The notes: generated from the sequence alone by a model not told the origin. Positions 8,981 to 17,245 are shown, counted from the stretch's first letter. The stretch: 64,000 nucleotides of DNA from Streptomyces sp. CB01635 (GCF_002803065.1 NZ_NNBL01000028.1:34243-98242), one strand, 5' to 3'. Program-made: numbers and translations.

Positions 8981-9759
8981 ATGCGGACCGCCGCCGGGAT
9001 GACGACCGAGTTCGCCGCCGGCCTTCTCGGCGTCCCCCGCACCAACGTGCCCAACATGGAGTCCGGTCGGTCAGGCATCAGCCCGGAGCGCGTCCGCACA
9101 CTCGCGGCCAACTACGGCTGCGCGGACCGGGGACTCGCGGACATGGCCGGCGAGCGGGTCAAAGGGTGGTGGGAGGCTTACCGGCCCCAACTCCCCGCTA
9201 GTTTCCTGGATATCGCGGAGCTGGAGTGGCACGCAAGCTCCGCATCGCCCTCACCGTTCACCTGCCGGGGCTGATCCAGACCTAGGAGCACGCGCGGGCC
9301 GTCTTCGAGCACGTCATTCCACCCTTGCCCGAGCACGACATCGACGTACGGGTTGCTCACCGAATGGAGCGCCAGCAAGTCCTGGACAGAGCCGATCCGC
9401 CCCGGCTCGAACTCACCATGCACGAGGCAGCACTCCGTGTGCAGTTCGGAGGCCCCGGCGTCACCAGGCTTCAGCTGGAGCACATCCTGAGCGTGGGCGA
9501 ACGCCCCGAAGTATCCGTACGGGTGGTGCCGTTCAAGGCCGGCGGCTTCCCCGGAGCGGGGCAGTCGGTCGTATACGCCGAGGGGCCGGTGGCCGATCTC
9601 GACACCGTGGAACTCGATGCCACCCACGGGCCGGAATTCATCGACTCCGCGATGCAGTTGCACAAGTACCGTGCTCAGTTCCGCGCGCTGGAGGTGGTGG
9701 CCTTGCCGCCCGAGGCGTCCCGTGATCTCATCCGAACGCTCGCCGACGACCTCGTCTAG
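8981..9759 (+). pseudogene. Broken XRE-family regulator with DUF5753 domain
   Basis: The N-terminal half (from ATG 8981) has the helix-turn-helix region EFAAGLLGVPRTNVPNMESGR and the typical GWWEAYRPQLPASFLDIAELE. The frame is then lost near 9237; the continuation in frame 1 reads LIQT, an in-frame TAG at 9283-9285, then EHARAVFEHVIPPLPEHD and a complete DUF5753 C-terminus ending at 9759 (PEVSVRVVPFKAGGF). So there is at least one frameshift plus one stop. The expected first 20-25 residues before 8981 are also degraded. Intact relatives (WhiJ/AbaA-type) are about 280 residues and act with DUF397 proteins. Confidence 0.75.
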
Positions 9760-9770
9760 GAGAAGTCACC

Positions 9771-9962
9771 GTGCCGACGATCACCTGGGAAGACCCCTTC
9801 TGTGGCGAGGGCGCCAACTGCTTCCGCCTAGGCACCGACCCCGACGGCAACGCCTACATCACCGTCGCCGGGGGCGAAGAAACGTATCTCACCGACTCCC
9901 GCGAGGCGCTCCGCGCGATGATCCTGGACATCAAGGCCGGCAAGGCGGATCACCTGCTCTGA
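9771..9962 (+). CDS. Small DUF397-like protein
   Basis: 63 residues from GTG 9771 with AGGAG at 9759-9763. The text CGEGANCFRLGTDPDGN recalls the core of DUF397 proteins (S-x-C-x-x-NC-VE), which almost always follow XRE/DUF5753 regulators, as this one does 11 bases after the broken regulator. Its frame is intact although its partner is dead. The 3' end overlaps by 13 bases the convergent membrane-protein gene at 9950. Function unknown; relatives are thought to modulate the partner regulator. Confidence 0.65.
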   Translation: MPTITWEDPFCGEGANCFRLGTDPDGNAYITVAGGEETYLTDSREALRAMILDIKAGKADHLL

Positions 9963-10651
9963 TCCGGCTCCGTCACTCGCGGGGTGGCGTCCGCGCCCGC
10001 ATCCGCGGAGCGGCCCGCCCGTACCGCCCCCGCCGCACACGCGACCGTCGCCGCCAGCAGCATCCATTCCAGTGTCCCCATCCAGCCCGGGACCAGGTCG
10101 TACGTCTTGCCGTCCGCGTAGACGCACGTCGTCTGCGCGGGGAAGGGCGTGCGGTGGACCGACTGTGCCCGTTCGTAGATGCCCGTGGTGAAGGCCGAGC
10201 AGGTCTGGAGGGGGTCGCTCTTCGGGGAGCCCGTGGTGAAGAACGCGAGGGCGTAGACGGCGGCCAGTGCGGCGGCCCCGGTGATCGCCAGCCTGCTCAG
10301 GCGGGACGCCGCCTTCGCTCCGCGGACACCGGTGAGTTCCAGGGCGAGCGCGCCCAGGCCCGACACGGTCAGGACCACGACCGCCGCCCAGAAGATCCAG
10401 ACGAGCGTGCCCGCGCTGGAGAGGGTCGTGCCGTCCTCGTACACGCAGCTCACGTTGGGCGGGAAGCTGCTCTCCTCCAGGCGGAAGCGGCCACCCGGGC
10501 CGACGATTCCCTGGGCGCACCGCTCGTCCTGCTCGGAGATCCCGGTGACGAGCCAGGACACCATCCACACGACGAACGTGGCCCCGAGGGCAACCCCGAA
10601 GACCCCCCACAACCGGTCGGCGTCACGCCGCGATGCACGTATGTTCGGCAT
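9950..10651 (-). CDS. Four-helix membrane protein, unknown function
   Basis: 233 residues. Four hydrophobic segments can be seen (about residues 14-36, 82-104, 122-142, 190-210). The two extracytoplasmic-looking loops each carry a similar Cys motif: FPPNVSCVYEDG in the first and FPAQTTCVYADGKTY in the second, each preceded by another Cys (RCAQG, QTCSA). This internal duplication suggests two copies of a two-helix, disulfide-bearing unit. No family recognised. It ends on the convergent DUF397-like gene and starts 26 bases downstream of the Nramp-like gene, so the two minus-strand genes may be cotranscribed. Confidence 0.8.
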   Translation of the reverse strand: MPNIRASRRDADRLWGVFGVALGATFVVWMVSWLVTGISEQDERCAQGIVGPGGRFRLEESSFPPNVSCVYEDGTTLSSAGTLVWIFWAAVVVLTVSGLGALALELTGVRGAKAASRLSRLAITGAAALAAVYALAFFTTGSPKSDPLQTCSAFTTGIYERAQSVHRTPFPAQTTCVYADGKTYDLVPGWMGTLEWMLLAATVACAAGAVRAGRSADAGADATPRVTEPDQSR

Positions 10652-10676
10652 GACGCGGGAGCCTAGCGACCGCTCG

Positions 10677-12029
10677 TCAGAAGAACTCCGACCACGGCTG
10701 GTCCCAGATCTGTTGCGCGCACAGGACGATGAACAGCAGGCCCGCCACCGCCAGCATCCCGTTGCTCAGCCAGCTGTTGCGCCATTCGCGGGGCGTGCGG
10801 GACGAGTTGAGGAGCCAGATCAAGGTCAGGGACAGGAAAGGCATGAAGGCCGCGCCCAGGACCCCGTACAGGATGATCAGGCGGAACGGCTGGCCCTGGA
10901 AGAGGAGGACGATCGGGGGGAACGTGAGCCAGAGGAGGTAGGCGCGGAATGGCCAGCCCTTCTCTCGTTGGCCCGTTGCCACGTCCTCGCCCGTCACCGA
11001 CACCCGGTCCGCGCGGGCACGCGTCCGGCGGTAGCGCTCCACGAAGTCCGCGAACATCAGGCTCACCCCGTGCCACACCCCGATCAGGGACGTGAAGGAC
11101 GTCGCGAAGAAGCCGATCAGGAAGAGCTTGGCCGTTGCCGTGCCGTACTGGGCCTGGAGGATCGCCGTCAGGTCGATCAGGCCCTTGTCGCCCGACGCGA
11201 TCGACGTGTGCGAGGCGTGGAGGAGTTCAGCGCCGACGAACAGCATCGCCACGACGAAGATGCCCGTCGTGATGTACGCGACCCGGTTGTCCAGGCGCAT
11301 GACCTTCATCCAGCGCGCGTTCGTCCAGCCCTTCGCGTTGACCCAATAGCCGTACGCGGCCAGGGTGATGGTGCCGCCGACACCGCCGATCAGGCCGAGC
11401 GTGTTGAGGATCGAGTCCTTCTCGTCGGGGAGTACGGGGAGCAGGCCCGCGAACGCGTCGCCGAGGTGCGGGGTCACCCGGATCGCCAGGTAGACCGTGA
11501 CGACGAACATGACGCCCACGAGGACCGTCATGACCTTTTCGAAGACCGCGTACTTGTTGAACCAGACGAAGACGAGGCCGATCAGGCCGCAGATGATCGC
11601 CCACGGCTTGATCGACCAGTCGGCCGGGAACACGTCCGGGAACAGGGCCTGGAGCGGCAGCGCGCTCGACGACATCGCCGCCGCGCCGTAGACGAAGCCC
11701 CAGACGACGACGTAGACGACGAAGAAGTACGTCGTCCAGCGGCCCAGGCTCGCCCAGCCGTCGAACAGGGTGCGGCCCGTCGACAGGTGCCAGCGGCCCG
11801 CCGCCTCCGCCAGGCTGATCTTGACCAGGCAGCCGATCACCGCCGCCCACAGCAGGGTGTAGCCGAAGTTGCTGCCCGCGATCAGCGTGGCGACCAGGTC
11901 GCCGGCGCCGACGCCCGTCGCGGCGACGACGATGCCGGGGCCGATGTACTTCCAACTCGATTTGCGGGGCTGTGAGTTGAGGTGAGCGGTGCCGGTTCCC
12001 GTTCCTGTGGTGCCCGTGGTGTCCGCCAT
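10677..12029 (-). CDS. Nramp-family transporter lacking canonical metal motifs
   Basis: 450 residues with about 11 hydrophobic segments and the general Nramp layout (YIGPGIVVAATGVGAGDL in helix 1, WHGVSLMFADF, C-terminal FLSLTLIWLLN). The hallmark DPGN of helix 1 is replaced by a TGVGAGD sequence, and the MPH metal-binding motif of helix 6 is absent (GGVGGTITLAAYGYW instead). In classical MntH these residues bind Mn2+/Fe2+, so the substrate here is unlikely to be the classical one; Nramp-related magnesium transporters and other divergent branches also lack them. Start ATG at 12029 in a Thr/Gly-rich head. It probably heads a two-gene unit with the downstream membrane protein. Confidence 0.85.
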   Translation of the reverse strand: MADTTGTTGTGTGTAHLNSQPRKSSWKYIGPGIVVAATGVGAGDLVATLIAGSNFGYTLLWAAVIGCLVKISLAEAAGRWHLSTGRTLFDGWASLGRWTTYFFVVYVVVWGFVYGAAAMSSSALPLQALFPDVFPADWSIKPWAIICGLIGLVFVWFNKYAVFEKVMTVLVGVMFVVTVYLAIRVTPHLGDAFAGLLPVLPDEKDSILNTLGLIGGVGGTITLAAYGYWVNAKGWTNARWMKVMRLDNRVAYITTGIFVVAMLFVGAELLHASHTSIASGDKGLIDLTAILQAQYGTATAKLFLIGFFATSFTSLIGVWHGVSLMFADFVERYRRTRARADRVSVTGEDVATGQREKGWPFRAYLLWLTFPPIVLLFQGQPFRLIILYGVLGAAFMPFLSLTLIWLLNSSRTPREWRNSWLSNGMLAVAGLLFIVLCAQQIWDQPWSEFF

Positions 12030-12089
12030 ACCGTCAAGAAAGCGTAAAGCGGGGCAGCGGGCAAGGAGGCTTGCGGGAACTGGTGCCGA

Positions 12090-12632
12090 TCAGTCCTCGA
12101 AGTACGCGTCCAGGACCTTGTCGAGCTCGTCCGCCCACTCCTGGGCGCGCGCCTTGTTCGGGGCCTCCACGTCGTTCGGGTACCAGCGGCTGTCCGGGGT
12201 GTGGACCGTGACGGTGAGGCGGCGCCGGGACGTGCCCACCTCGACCGCGCCGATCTCGTCCCAGCGGAACTCTGCCTCCTGGTCATCGAGTTGGAGGCGT
12301 ACGCCCGTCGCGTCCGCGGTGATCGAGCCGCGGCGGTCGGAGGCGGTGAAGTCCGGGCCGGCCGTGTCAGCGGAGGGGGGATCGGTCGGGGCGTCGGTCA
12401 GGTCCGCGGCGGGCTCGTCCTCGGTCTCGGAGACAGACTCCGACTCCGGCTCCGTGTCCGGCTCGTCCGACGGTTCCGCCGGTTCCGTCGGTTCCGTCGG
12501 TTCCGCCTTGCCCAGCGAGAGACCGTTCTCCTCCGAGGCCTGGCGCGGGGGCATGAGGCCGGGGACGGAGGCCGGGTCGGCGCCGGCGGCGTCTACGGGC
12601 GTGACCTTCTGAGTGTCTATGCTCTGCTCCAC
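12090..12632 (-). CDS. Acidic-linker protein with PH-like C-terminal domain
   Basis: 180 residues from a GTG start. Residues about 40-95 are a low-complexity Pro/Glu/Ser/Thr linker (repeats of EPTEP and ESES type). The C-terminal 85 residues (GVRLQLDDQEAEFRWDEIGAVEV ... RRLTVTVHTPD) alternate in a beta-rich way with a final helix DEVDK-like (RAQEWADELDKVLDAYFED), resembling a bacterial PH-like domain. No signal peptide. Function unknown. It stands alone between the Nramp-like gene and a divergent membrane protein. Confidence 0.7.
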   Translation of the reverse strand: MEQSIDTQKVTPVDAAGADPASVPGLMPPRQASEENGLSLGKAEPTEPTEPAEPSDEPDTEPESESVSETEDEPAADLTDAPTDPPSADTAGPDFTASDRRGSITADATGVRLQLDDQEAEFRWDEIGAVEVGTSRRRLTVTVHTPDSRWYPNDVEAPNKARAQEWADELDKVLDAYFED

Positions 12633-12764
12633 GGAGCGAAGTATGGCGGACGAGCCTGTGGGACGGGAGCCTCAGCCCTGCGGAACGTCGACGTCACTGC
12701 GCGCCGTCACCCGTGTGCCGGTGAGTTCGGCGCCGAAAGTGCCCGAGCGAAGCGCGTGGAACAC

Positions 12765-13154
12765 ATGGATAGTTGGCTGGTGGTGATGGAAACGATGAGC
12801 CTCACCACAACGTCCCGCCGTCGCCATGGCCTTCTTGCCGGCGCTGTCCTGCTGACCGTCCTGTCGGCCGCCCTGTTGGCCGCCCATGTGTCCTTCGACG
12901 GGGACACGTTCCAGCACTGCCGGTATCTGGGGCCTTCGACGCGGATGTATGTCACGGCTTGGGCTGGGCCCCTCTGCAGTGCCGCCGTGCTGGTGGCGCA
13001 CGGGTTCCGGCGTGGGCGTGCCTGGCCCGTCACCGTGTGCGCGGTTCTTGCCCTGTTGCTGCTGTGCGTGCAGTTCGTGGCGCTCTACTGGGTGTACGCG
13101 CCTGAACCCTCGGGGGGTTACGACTGTTCCGGGATCGCAAGCCTCACGCAGTGA
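12765..13154 (+). CDS. Small four-helix membrane protein
   Basis: About 129 residues; ATGs at 12765, 12786 and 12795 are all possible and no strong ribosome site decides. Helices at about residues 24-42, 61-78 and 85-110, with paired Cys in the outer loops (FQHCRYLG and GYDCSG). No family recognised. A strong hairpin begins within its stop codon region. Confidence 0.6.
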   Translation: MDSWLVVMETMSLTTTSRRRHGLLAGAVLLTVLSAALLAAHVSFDGDTFQHCRYLGPSTRMYVTAWAGPLCSAAVLVAHGFRRGRAWPVTVCAVLALLLLCVQFVALYWVYAPEPSGGYDCSGIASLTQ

Positions 13155-13198
13155 GGCGTCGGGCCCGCGGAGCGTTGCTCCGTCGGTCCGACGCCTCA
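13152..13198. terminator. Bidirectional hairpin between convergent genes
   Basis: Arms TGAGGCGTCGGGCC (13152-13165) and GGTCCGACGCCTCA (13185-13198) pair with one mismatch, with an inner CGGAGC/GCTCCG pair. It overlaps the stop of the plus-strand gene and lies 24 bases past the stop of the minus-strand permease. Confidence 0.75.
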
Positions 13199-13221
13199 GC
13201 CGTCAGTGCACAGCCCGTGTT

Positions 13222-14703
13222 CTAGACGAACAGGCTGATCACCGCCGCCACCGCGAATCCCGCGACGGACAGGACCGATTCGAGAACCGTCCACGTCTTG
13301 AGCGTGTCGCGTTCCGAGATGCCGAAGTACTTCGCGACCATCCAGAAGCCGCCGTCGTTGACGTGCGAGGCGAAGATGGAGCCCGCCGAGATGGCCATGA
13401 TGACCAGGGCGGTGAAGGGCTGGGAGTAGTGGCCCGCCTCGATGAGGGGCAGGACGATGCCGGCCGTCGTGACGATCGCGACCGTGGCCGAGCCCTGGGC
13501 GACGCGCAGGACCAGGGAGATCAGGTAGGCGAGGACGATGACGGGCAGGCCCACGTCGTTGAACGTGTCGGAGAGGGCCTGGGCGACGCCGCTGCCCTTG
13601 AGGACCGCGCCGAAGATGCCGCCCGCGCCGACCACCAGGAGGATGTTGGCGACCGGCTTCAGGGAAGCCGTGGACACCGTCTCCAGGGACTTGCGGGACC
13701 AGCCGCGGCGGATGCCCAGCAGGTAGTAGGCCAGGAGCAGGGCGATCGTCAGGGCGACGAAGGGGTGGCCGAAGAACTCGATGACCGAGCGGACCGTGGA
13801 GGGGTCGAGGGCGATCGAGGAGAACGTGGCCAGGAGGATCAGGACGAGCGGGGTGCCGATGATCGCCAGGACGGTGCCGAGCGGGACCGGCTTCTCGGTC
13901 GGCTTCACGCCGGCCTTGCGCTGCTCCTCGACGAGTGCGGCCTTCGCCTCGTCGGCGGCCTCGACCATGTCCTGCGGGACGGGCACGAAGATGCGCTTGC
14001 CGATCCACGCGGACCAGGCCCAGGCGGCGAGCACAGCGGGGATGCCGCAGATGATGCCCATGAGGATGACCCAGCCGAGCTGCACGTGGAGCAGTCCGGC
14101 GGCGGCGACGGGGCCGGGGTGCGGGGGCAGGAACGCGTGGGTCATCGACAGGCCGGCGAGCAGCGGCATGGCGTAGAGGACGATCGACTTGCCGCCGCGC
14201 TTGGCGGCCGCGTAGACGATCGGCGCGAGGACGAAGATGCCGACGTCGAAGAAGACCGGGATACCGAAGATGAGGCCGGTGAGGCCCATGGCGAGAGGGG
14301 CGCGCTTCTCGCCGAAGAGGTTCAGGAGGCGGGACGCCAACACCTCGGCGCCGCCGGAGACTTCGAGCACCGCGCCGAGCATGGTGCCGAGTCCGATGAT
14401 GATCGCCACATGGCCGAGGGTGCCGCCCATGCCGGACTCGATGAGGGAGACGGCGTCGGACTTCTGGACGGTGCCGAACAGCTCGGTGACGGAGAGGCCG
14501 GCCGCGAGGCCGACGGCTATGGAGACCGTCAGGAGGGCCAGGAAGGGCTGGAGCCTGACCTTGATGATCAGGAAGAGCAGAAGGATGATGCCGAGCGCTG
14601 CGCAGGTGAGCAGGCCCGCGGTGCCACCGATGATCGTCAGGAGACCACCGGTGTGGGGTGGCGCGGGGGCGGGGGCGGTCGCGGCGAGCGGTATGAGGGG
14701 CAT
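13222..14703 (-). CDS. GntP-family sugar-acid:H+ symporter
   Basis: 493 residues, about 12-14 membrane helices. GntP signatures include the segment FDVGIFVLAPIVYAAAKR, the invariant HAFLPPHPGPVAAA (about residue 195) and the C-terminal ISAGSIFASHVNDGGFW. GntP proteins import gluconate and related aldonic acids with protons. The start ATG 14703 has GAGG a few bases upstream. A hairpin at 14759-14789 separates it from ridA, so it may have its own promoter; a perfect palindrome TGAAACTTTCA lies 23 bases upstream of the start. Context with a 2-keto-3-deoxygluconate kinase, a D-aminoacylase-type enzyme and a PLP deaminase suggests the substrate could be (N-acetyl-)D-glucosaminate rather than gluconate. 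Confidence 0.92.
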   Translation of the reverse strand: MPLIPLAATAPAPAPPHTGGLLTIIGGTAGLLTCAALGIILLLFLIIKVRLQPFLALLTVSIAVGLAAGLSVTELFGTVQKSDAVSLIESGMGGTLGHVAIIIGLGTMLGAVLEVSGGAEVLASRLLNLFGEKRAPLAMGLTGLIFGIPVFFDVGIFVLAPIVYAAAKRGGKSIVLYAMPLLAGLSMTHAFLPPHPGPVAAAGLLHVQLGWVILMGIICGIPAVLAAWAWSAWIGKRIFVPVPQDMVEAADEAKAALVEEQRKAGVKPTEKPVPLGTVLAIIGTPLVLILLATFSSIALDPSTVRSVIEFFGHPFVALTIALLLAYYLLGIRRGWSRKSLETVSTASLKPVANILLVVGAGGIFGAVLKGSGVAQALSDTFNDVGLPVIVLAYLISLVLRVAQGSATVAIVTTAGIVLPLIEAGHYSQPFTALVIMAISAGSIFASHVNDGGFWMVAKYFGISERDTLKTWTVLESVLSVAGFAVAAVISLFV

Positions 14704-14725
14704 GAGGGGGGACCTCGTAATTCCA

Positions 14726-14736
14726 TGAAACTTTCA
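14726..14736. promoter_or_regulatory. Candidate operator upstream of gntP-type permease
   Basis: Perfect 11-base palindrome TGAAA-C-TTTCA, 23 bases before the permease start on the minus strand. It recalls the TGAAA/TTTCA half-sites of sugar-acid regulators such as KdgR in other bacteria. A role for the neighbouring IclR protein is a guess. Confidence 0.35.
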
Positions 14737-14758
14737 GGATCAGGGCAGGGTTGATCGC

Positions 14759-14789
14759 GGTGCGGCGCCCCGGGGGTGGGCGCCGCACC
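14759..14789 (-). terminator. Hairpin after ridA
   Basis: Perfect 12-bp stem (GGTGCGGCGCCC with GGGCGCCGCACC) and a 7-base loop, 36 bases past the ridA stop on the minus strand. It separates the kinase-IclR-RidA operon from the permease gene. Confidence 0.7.
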
Positions 14790-14824
14790 GTGACGACGTA
14801 CGGGTTACGGGTGTTGCGGAGGCG

Positions 14825-15235
14825 TCAGCTCAGGACGGCGAGCGCGTCGATCTCGATGAGGAGACCCTTGGGGAGACCGACGTAGACGGTGGTGCGGGCG
14901 GAGGCCGGGGCCTTGAGGCCCTGCTCCTCGAAGTACGCGTTGTAGATCGCGTTCATCTCGGCGAAGTGGTCGACGTCGGTGAGGTAGACGCGCATCATCA
15001 TGACGTCGTCCCAGGTGGCGCCGCCCTCTTCGAGGATCGCCTTGACGTTGGCGAAGGTCTGGAGGGTCTGCTCGCGCAGGGTCGGGCCCGCGGGGGTGGG
15101 GGCCTGGCCCTCCACGGCCGGCAGGAAGCCGACCTGGCCCGCGACCTGAAGGATGTTGCCCTTCTTGACGCCGTGCGAGAACTTCGCGGGCGGGGTCGTG
15201 TGCGTGGCGGGGGTGAGCGCGGTCTTCTCGGTCAT
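14825..15235 (-). CDS. ridA: RidA/YjgF family enamine/imine deaminase
   Basis: 136 residues. The YjgF core runs over the whole protein: GNILQVAGQVGFLP, then QTLQTFANVKAILEEGG, then VMMMRVYLTDVDHFAEMN, ending LPKGLLIEIDALAV. The usual catalytic Arg precedes the YV-GLP motif (SARTTVYVGLP). RidA proteins hydrolyse reactive enamine/imine intermediates released by PLP dehydratases to keto acid and ammonia. The ATG overlaps the stop of the upstream IclR gene as ATGA (start 15235, IclR stop 15232-15234), so it is translationally coupled. Its place opposite a PLP deaminase fits a role in completing that deamination. Confidence 0.93.
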   Translation of the reverse strand: MTEKTALTPATHTTPPAKFSHGVKKGNILQVAGQVGFLPAVEGQAPTPAGPTLREQTLQTFANVKAILEEGGATWDDVMMMRVYLTDVDHFAEMNAIYNAYFEEQGLKAPASARTTVYVGLPKGLLIEIDALAVLS

Positions 15236-16044
15236 CGTGAAGTGACTTCCTTTGTGGGGGCTTCTTTGCCGGCGGCCTTGGTGGGGGCCTCTTTGGAGAC
15301 GGGTACGGCTCCGGAGTACTCCCGGCTGATCGCGTCGGCCGTGCGGCGGACCAGCGGGAGCAGGGTGAGGAGTTCCTCGGCCGTGACGACCACGTTCGGT
15401 GCGGAGACCGACATGGCGGCGACGACTCGGCCGTCCGCACCCCGGATGGGTGCTCCGACGCAGTTGATGGACTCCTCGTGGCCGCCGAGGTCGGTGGCCC
15501 AGCCCTGTTCGCGGACGACGGCGAGTTCCTTGAGGAAGGCGCCGGCGTTCGGGGTCGAACGGGCCGTGTACGTGGGGTAGTCGAGCTTCTCGGCGATGGC
15601 GCGGCGCTCGGTTTCGGGGAGGTCGGCGAGGAGGAGCTTGGCGACGGCGGCGACCGTGATGGCCACCGGCTTCCCGATGCGCGAGTACATGCGGACGGGG
15701 TAGCGGCTCTCCACCTTGTCGATGTAGAGGACCTCGTTCTCCTCGTACACGGCGAGGTGGACCGTGTGGCCGCACTTCTCGTTGAGCGCGGTCAGGTGGG
15801 GATGGGCGATCTCGCGGACGTCGAGGTTCTCGACGGCTTCCTGGGCGAGGGCGAACAGGCGCGCGCCGAGGCGGTAGCGCTGGTCGGACTGGCGGTAGAC
15901 CAGGCCGTGTTCGTGGAGGGTGCGCAGCAGGCGCAGGGCCGTGGACTTGTGGACGCCGAGCCGGTCGGCGACCTGGCCCAGGTCGGCGGGGCCCTCGGCG
16001 AGCAGCGGCAGGATGCTCAGCGCTCGGTCGACTGTCTGACTCAT
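15232..16044 (-). CDS. IclR-family transcriptional regulator
   Basis: 270 residues. N-terminal winged HTH (DRALSILPLLAEGPADLGQ, then RLGVHKSTALRLLRTL, residues about 5-60), then an IclR effector domain (GHTVHLAVYEENEVLYIDKVES, INCVGAPIRG, about 75-250). The tail has two copies of an EAPTK segment. It starts inside the stop of the kinase gene (ATGA overlap) and overlaps ridA in the same way, so all three are one coupled operon. IclR proteins of this size commonly sense keto acids or sugar acids; the likely target is the divergent promoter region at 17094-17245, which carries a 19-base palindrome. Confidence 0.93.
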   Translation of the reverse strand: MSQTVDRALSILPLLAEGPADLGQVADRLGVHKSTALRLLRTLHEHGLVYRQSDQRYRLGARLFALAQEAVENLDVREIAHPHLTALNEKCGHTVHLAVYEENEVLYIDKVESRYPVRMYSRIGKPVAITVAAVAKLLLADLPETERRAIAEKLDYPTYTARSTPNAGAFLKELAVVREQGWATDLGGHEESINCVGAPIRGADGRVVAAMSVSAPNVVVTAEELLTLLPLVRRTADAISREYSGAVPVSKEAPTKAAGKEAPTKEVTSR

Positions 16045-17093
16045 GGCGTACGTACCTCCTCCACGGCCCCGTCGGCGGTCCAGCCGGGGCCGAGGTGCAG
16101 TGTGCCCCAGGAGGCGCCGTCGAGGTCGGCGAGGCGGTCGGCGTGGGCGCGGCTCGGGGGCGCGGCGAGGTCGCCGGGGGTGGTGAGGGCGGCGGCGGCC
16201 ATGAGGTGGCCGTGGCGCAGGCGGGCCGGTACGGGCAGGCCACGCAGGGCGCCGGAGAGGTAGCCGGCGGCGAAGGCGTCGCCGGCGCCGACTGCGGCGA
16301 CGACGTCCACGCGGGGGGCGGGCTCGGTGTGGCGTACGCCGTGTTCGTCGTAGGCGACCGCGCCGTCGGCGCCGCGCTTGACGACGAGCGTCGCGGGTTC
16401 GGGGAGGGCGGCGCGGATGGCGTCGGGGCCGCCGGTGATGCCCCAGGCGTCCTCGGCCTCGTCCTCGCCGACGAAGACGAGGTCGGCGCCGCGGGCCAGG
16501 TCGAGCAGGACGCGGGCGTCGTCGGGGCGGGGCCACAGGCCGGGGCGGTGGTTGACGTCGAAGGAGACGAGGGGCCGGCCGGCGGCGATGCGGGCGGTGA
16601 GGTCCGCGGTGAGGTCGAGGCAGCCCGGCGAGAGCGCGGGCGTGATCCCGGACAGGTGCAGGACGCGGCCGGAGCGGATCGCGGCCAGGTCCATGTTCTG
16701 GCTGCTCATCGCGGAGGCGGCGGATCCGGCGCGGTAGTAGGCGACCTCGTGGGCGTCGGTGGCGCGGTCGCCCGCGGTGCGGAAGTAGATGCCGGTGGGG
16801 CGGGCGGGGTCGCGGCGTACGGCGGAGGTGTCGACGCCGTACGCGCCGATCGTGTCGACCAGGTGGTCGCCGAAGCCGTCGGCGCCGACGCGGCTGACCC
16901 AGCGGACGGTGTGTCCGGCGGCGGCGAGCACGCACGCCACGTTGGACTCGGCTCCGCCGATACCGCGGTCGAAGGACGGTACGTCGGCGAGGCGCCCGGG
17001 TACGGACGGCACGAAGGTGACCATGGACTCGCCGAGCGTGACGACATCCACGGGTGCGTGGTGCGCGGGGGCGGCAGGTCCGGTGGCGGTCAC
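16041..17093 (-). CDS. kdgK: PfkB-family sugar kinase, probable 2-keto-3-deoxygluconate kinase
   Basis: 350 residues from a GTG start. PfkB signature 1 is RGIGGAESNVACVLAAAG (about residue 44) and signature 2 is VGAGDAFAAGYLSG (about residue 268), with the catalytic Asp in GAGD. The segment YYRAGSAAS (about residue 119) is characteristic of KDG kinases, where it contacts the open-chain sugar acid. Reaction: 2-keto-3-deoxygluconate plus ATP to KDPG. It is first in the minus-strand operon and divergent from the PLP deaminase. An internal N-terminal extension of about 15 residues is Ala/Pro-rich, so a later start is possible. Confidence 0.9.
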   Translation of the reverse strand: MTATGPAAPAHHAPVDVVTLGESMVTFVPSVPGRLADVPSFDRGIGGAESNVACVLAAAGHTVRWVSRVGADGFGDHLVDTIGAYGVDTSAVRRDPARPTGIYFRTAGDRATDAHEVAYYRAGSAASAMSSQNMDLAAIRSGRVLHLSGITPALSPGCLDLTADLTARIAAGRPLVSFDVNHRPGLWPRPDDARVLLDLARGADLVFVGEDEAEDAWGITGGPDAIRAALPEPATLVVKRGADGAVAYDEHGVRHTEPAPRVDVVAAVGAGDAFAAGYLSGALRGLPVPARLRHGHLMAAAALTTPGDLAAPPSRAHADRLADLDGASWGTLHLGPGWTADGAVEEVRTP

Positions 17094-17205
17094 GGTGGTT
17101 CGGGCTCCTCGTGGGATCTGGGCTCGCGCCCGGAAGGGATCAACAGCTCCGTTGACCCGGCGTTGGCTCGGATGTTAGACAGCAGTAAGCGACATACGCA
17201 ATGAC

Positions 17206-17224
17206 CGTTGCATTATTTGCAACG
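17206..17224. promoter_or_regulatory. Palindromic operator in divergent kdgK/deaminase region
   Basis: Perfect palindrome CGTTGCA-TTATT-TGCAACG with 7-base arms, in a locally AT-rich patch, 22 bases before the deaminase ATG and 112 bases before the kinase GTG. Its size and symmetry suit a dimeric regulator; the IclR protein of the cluster is the obvious candidate. Confidence 0.6.
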
Positions 17225-17245
17225 GCCTTCTTACGAGGAGGCTCC

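Noticed and set aside
9325..9759. Stand-alone 144-residue gene
   Set aside because: It is the C-terminal half of the broken DUF5753 regulator; no ribosome site of its own.
12886..14754. 622-residue plus-strand frame
   Set aside because: Antisense to the permease, Asp/Gly-rich nonsense composition, no ribosome site.
13196..14788. 530-residue minus-strand frame overlapping the permease
   Set aside because: Arg/Pro-rich shadow of the clear GntP-family frame on the same strand.
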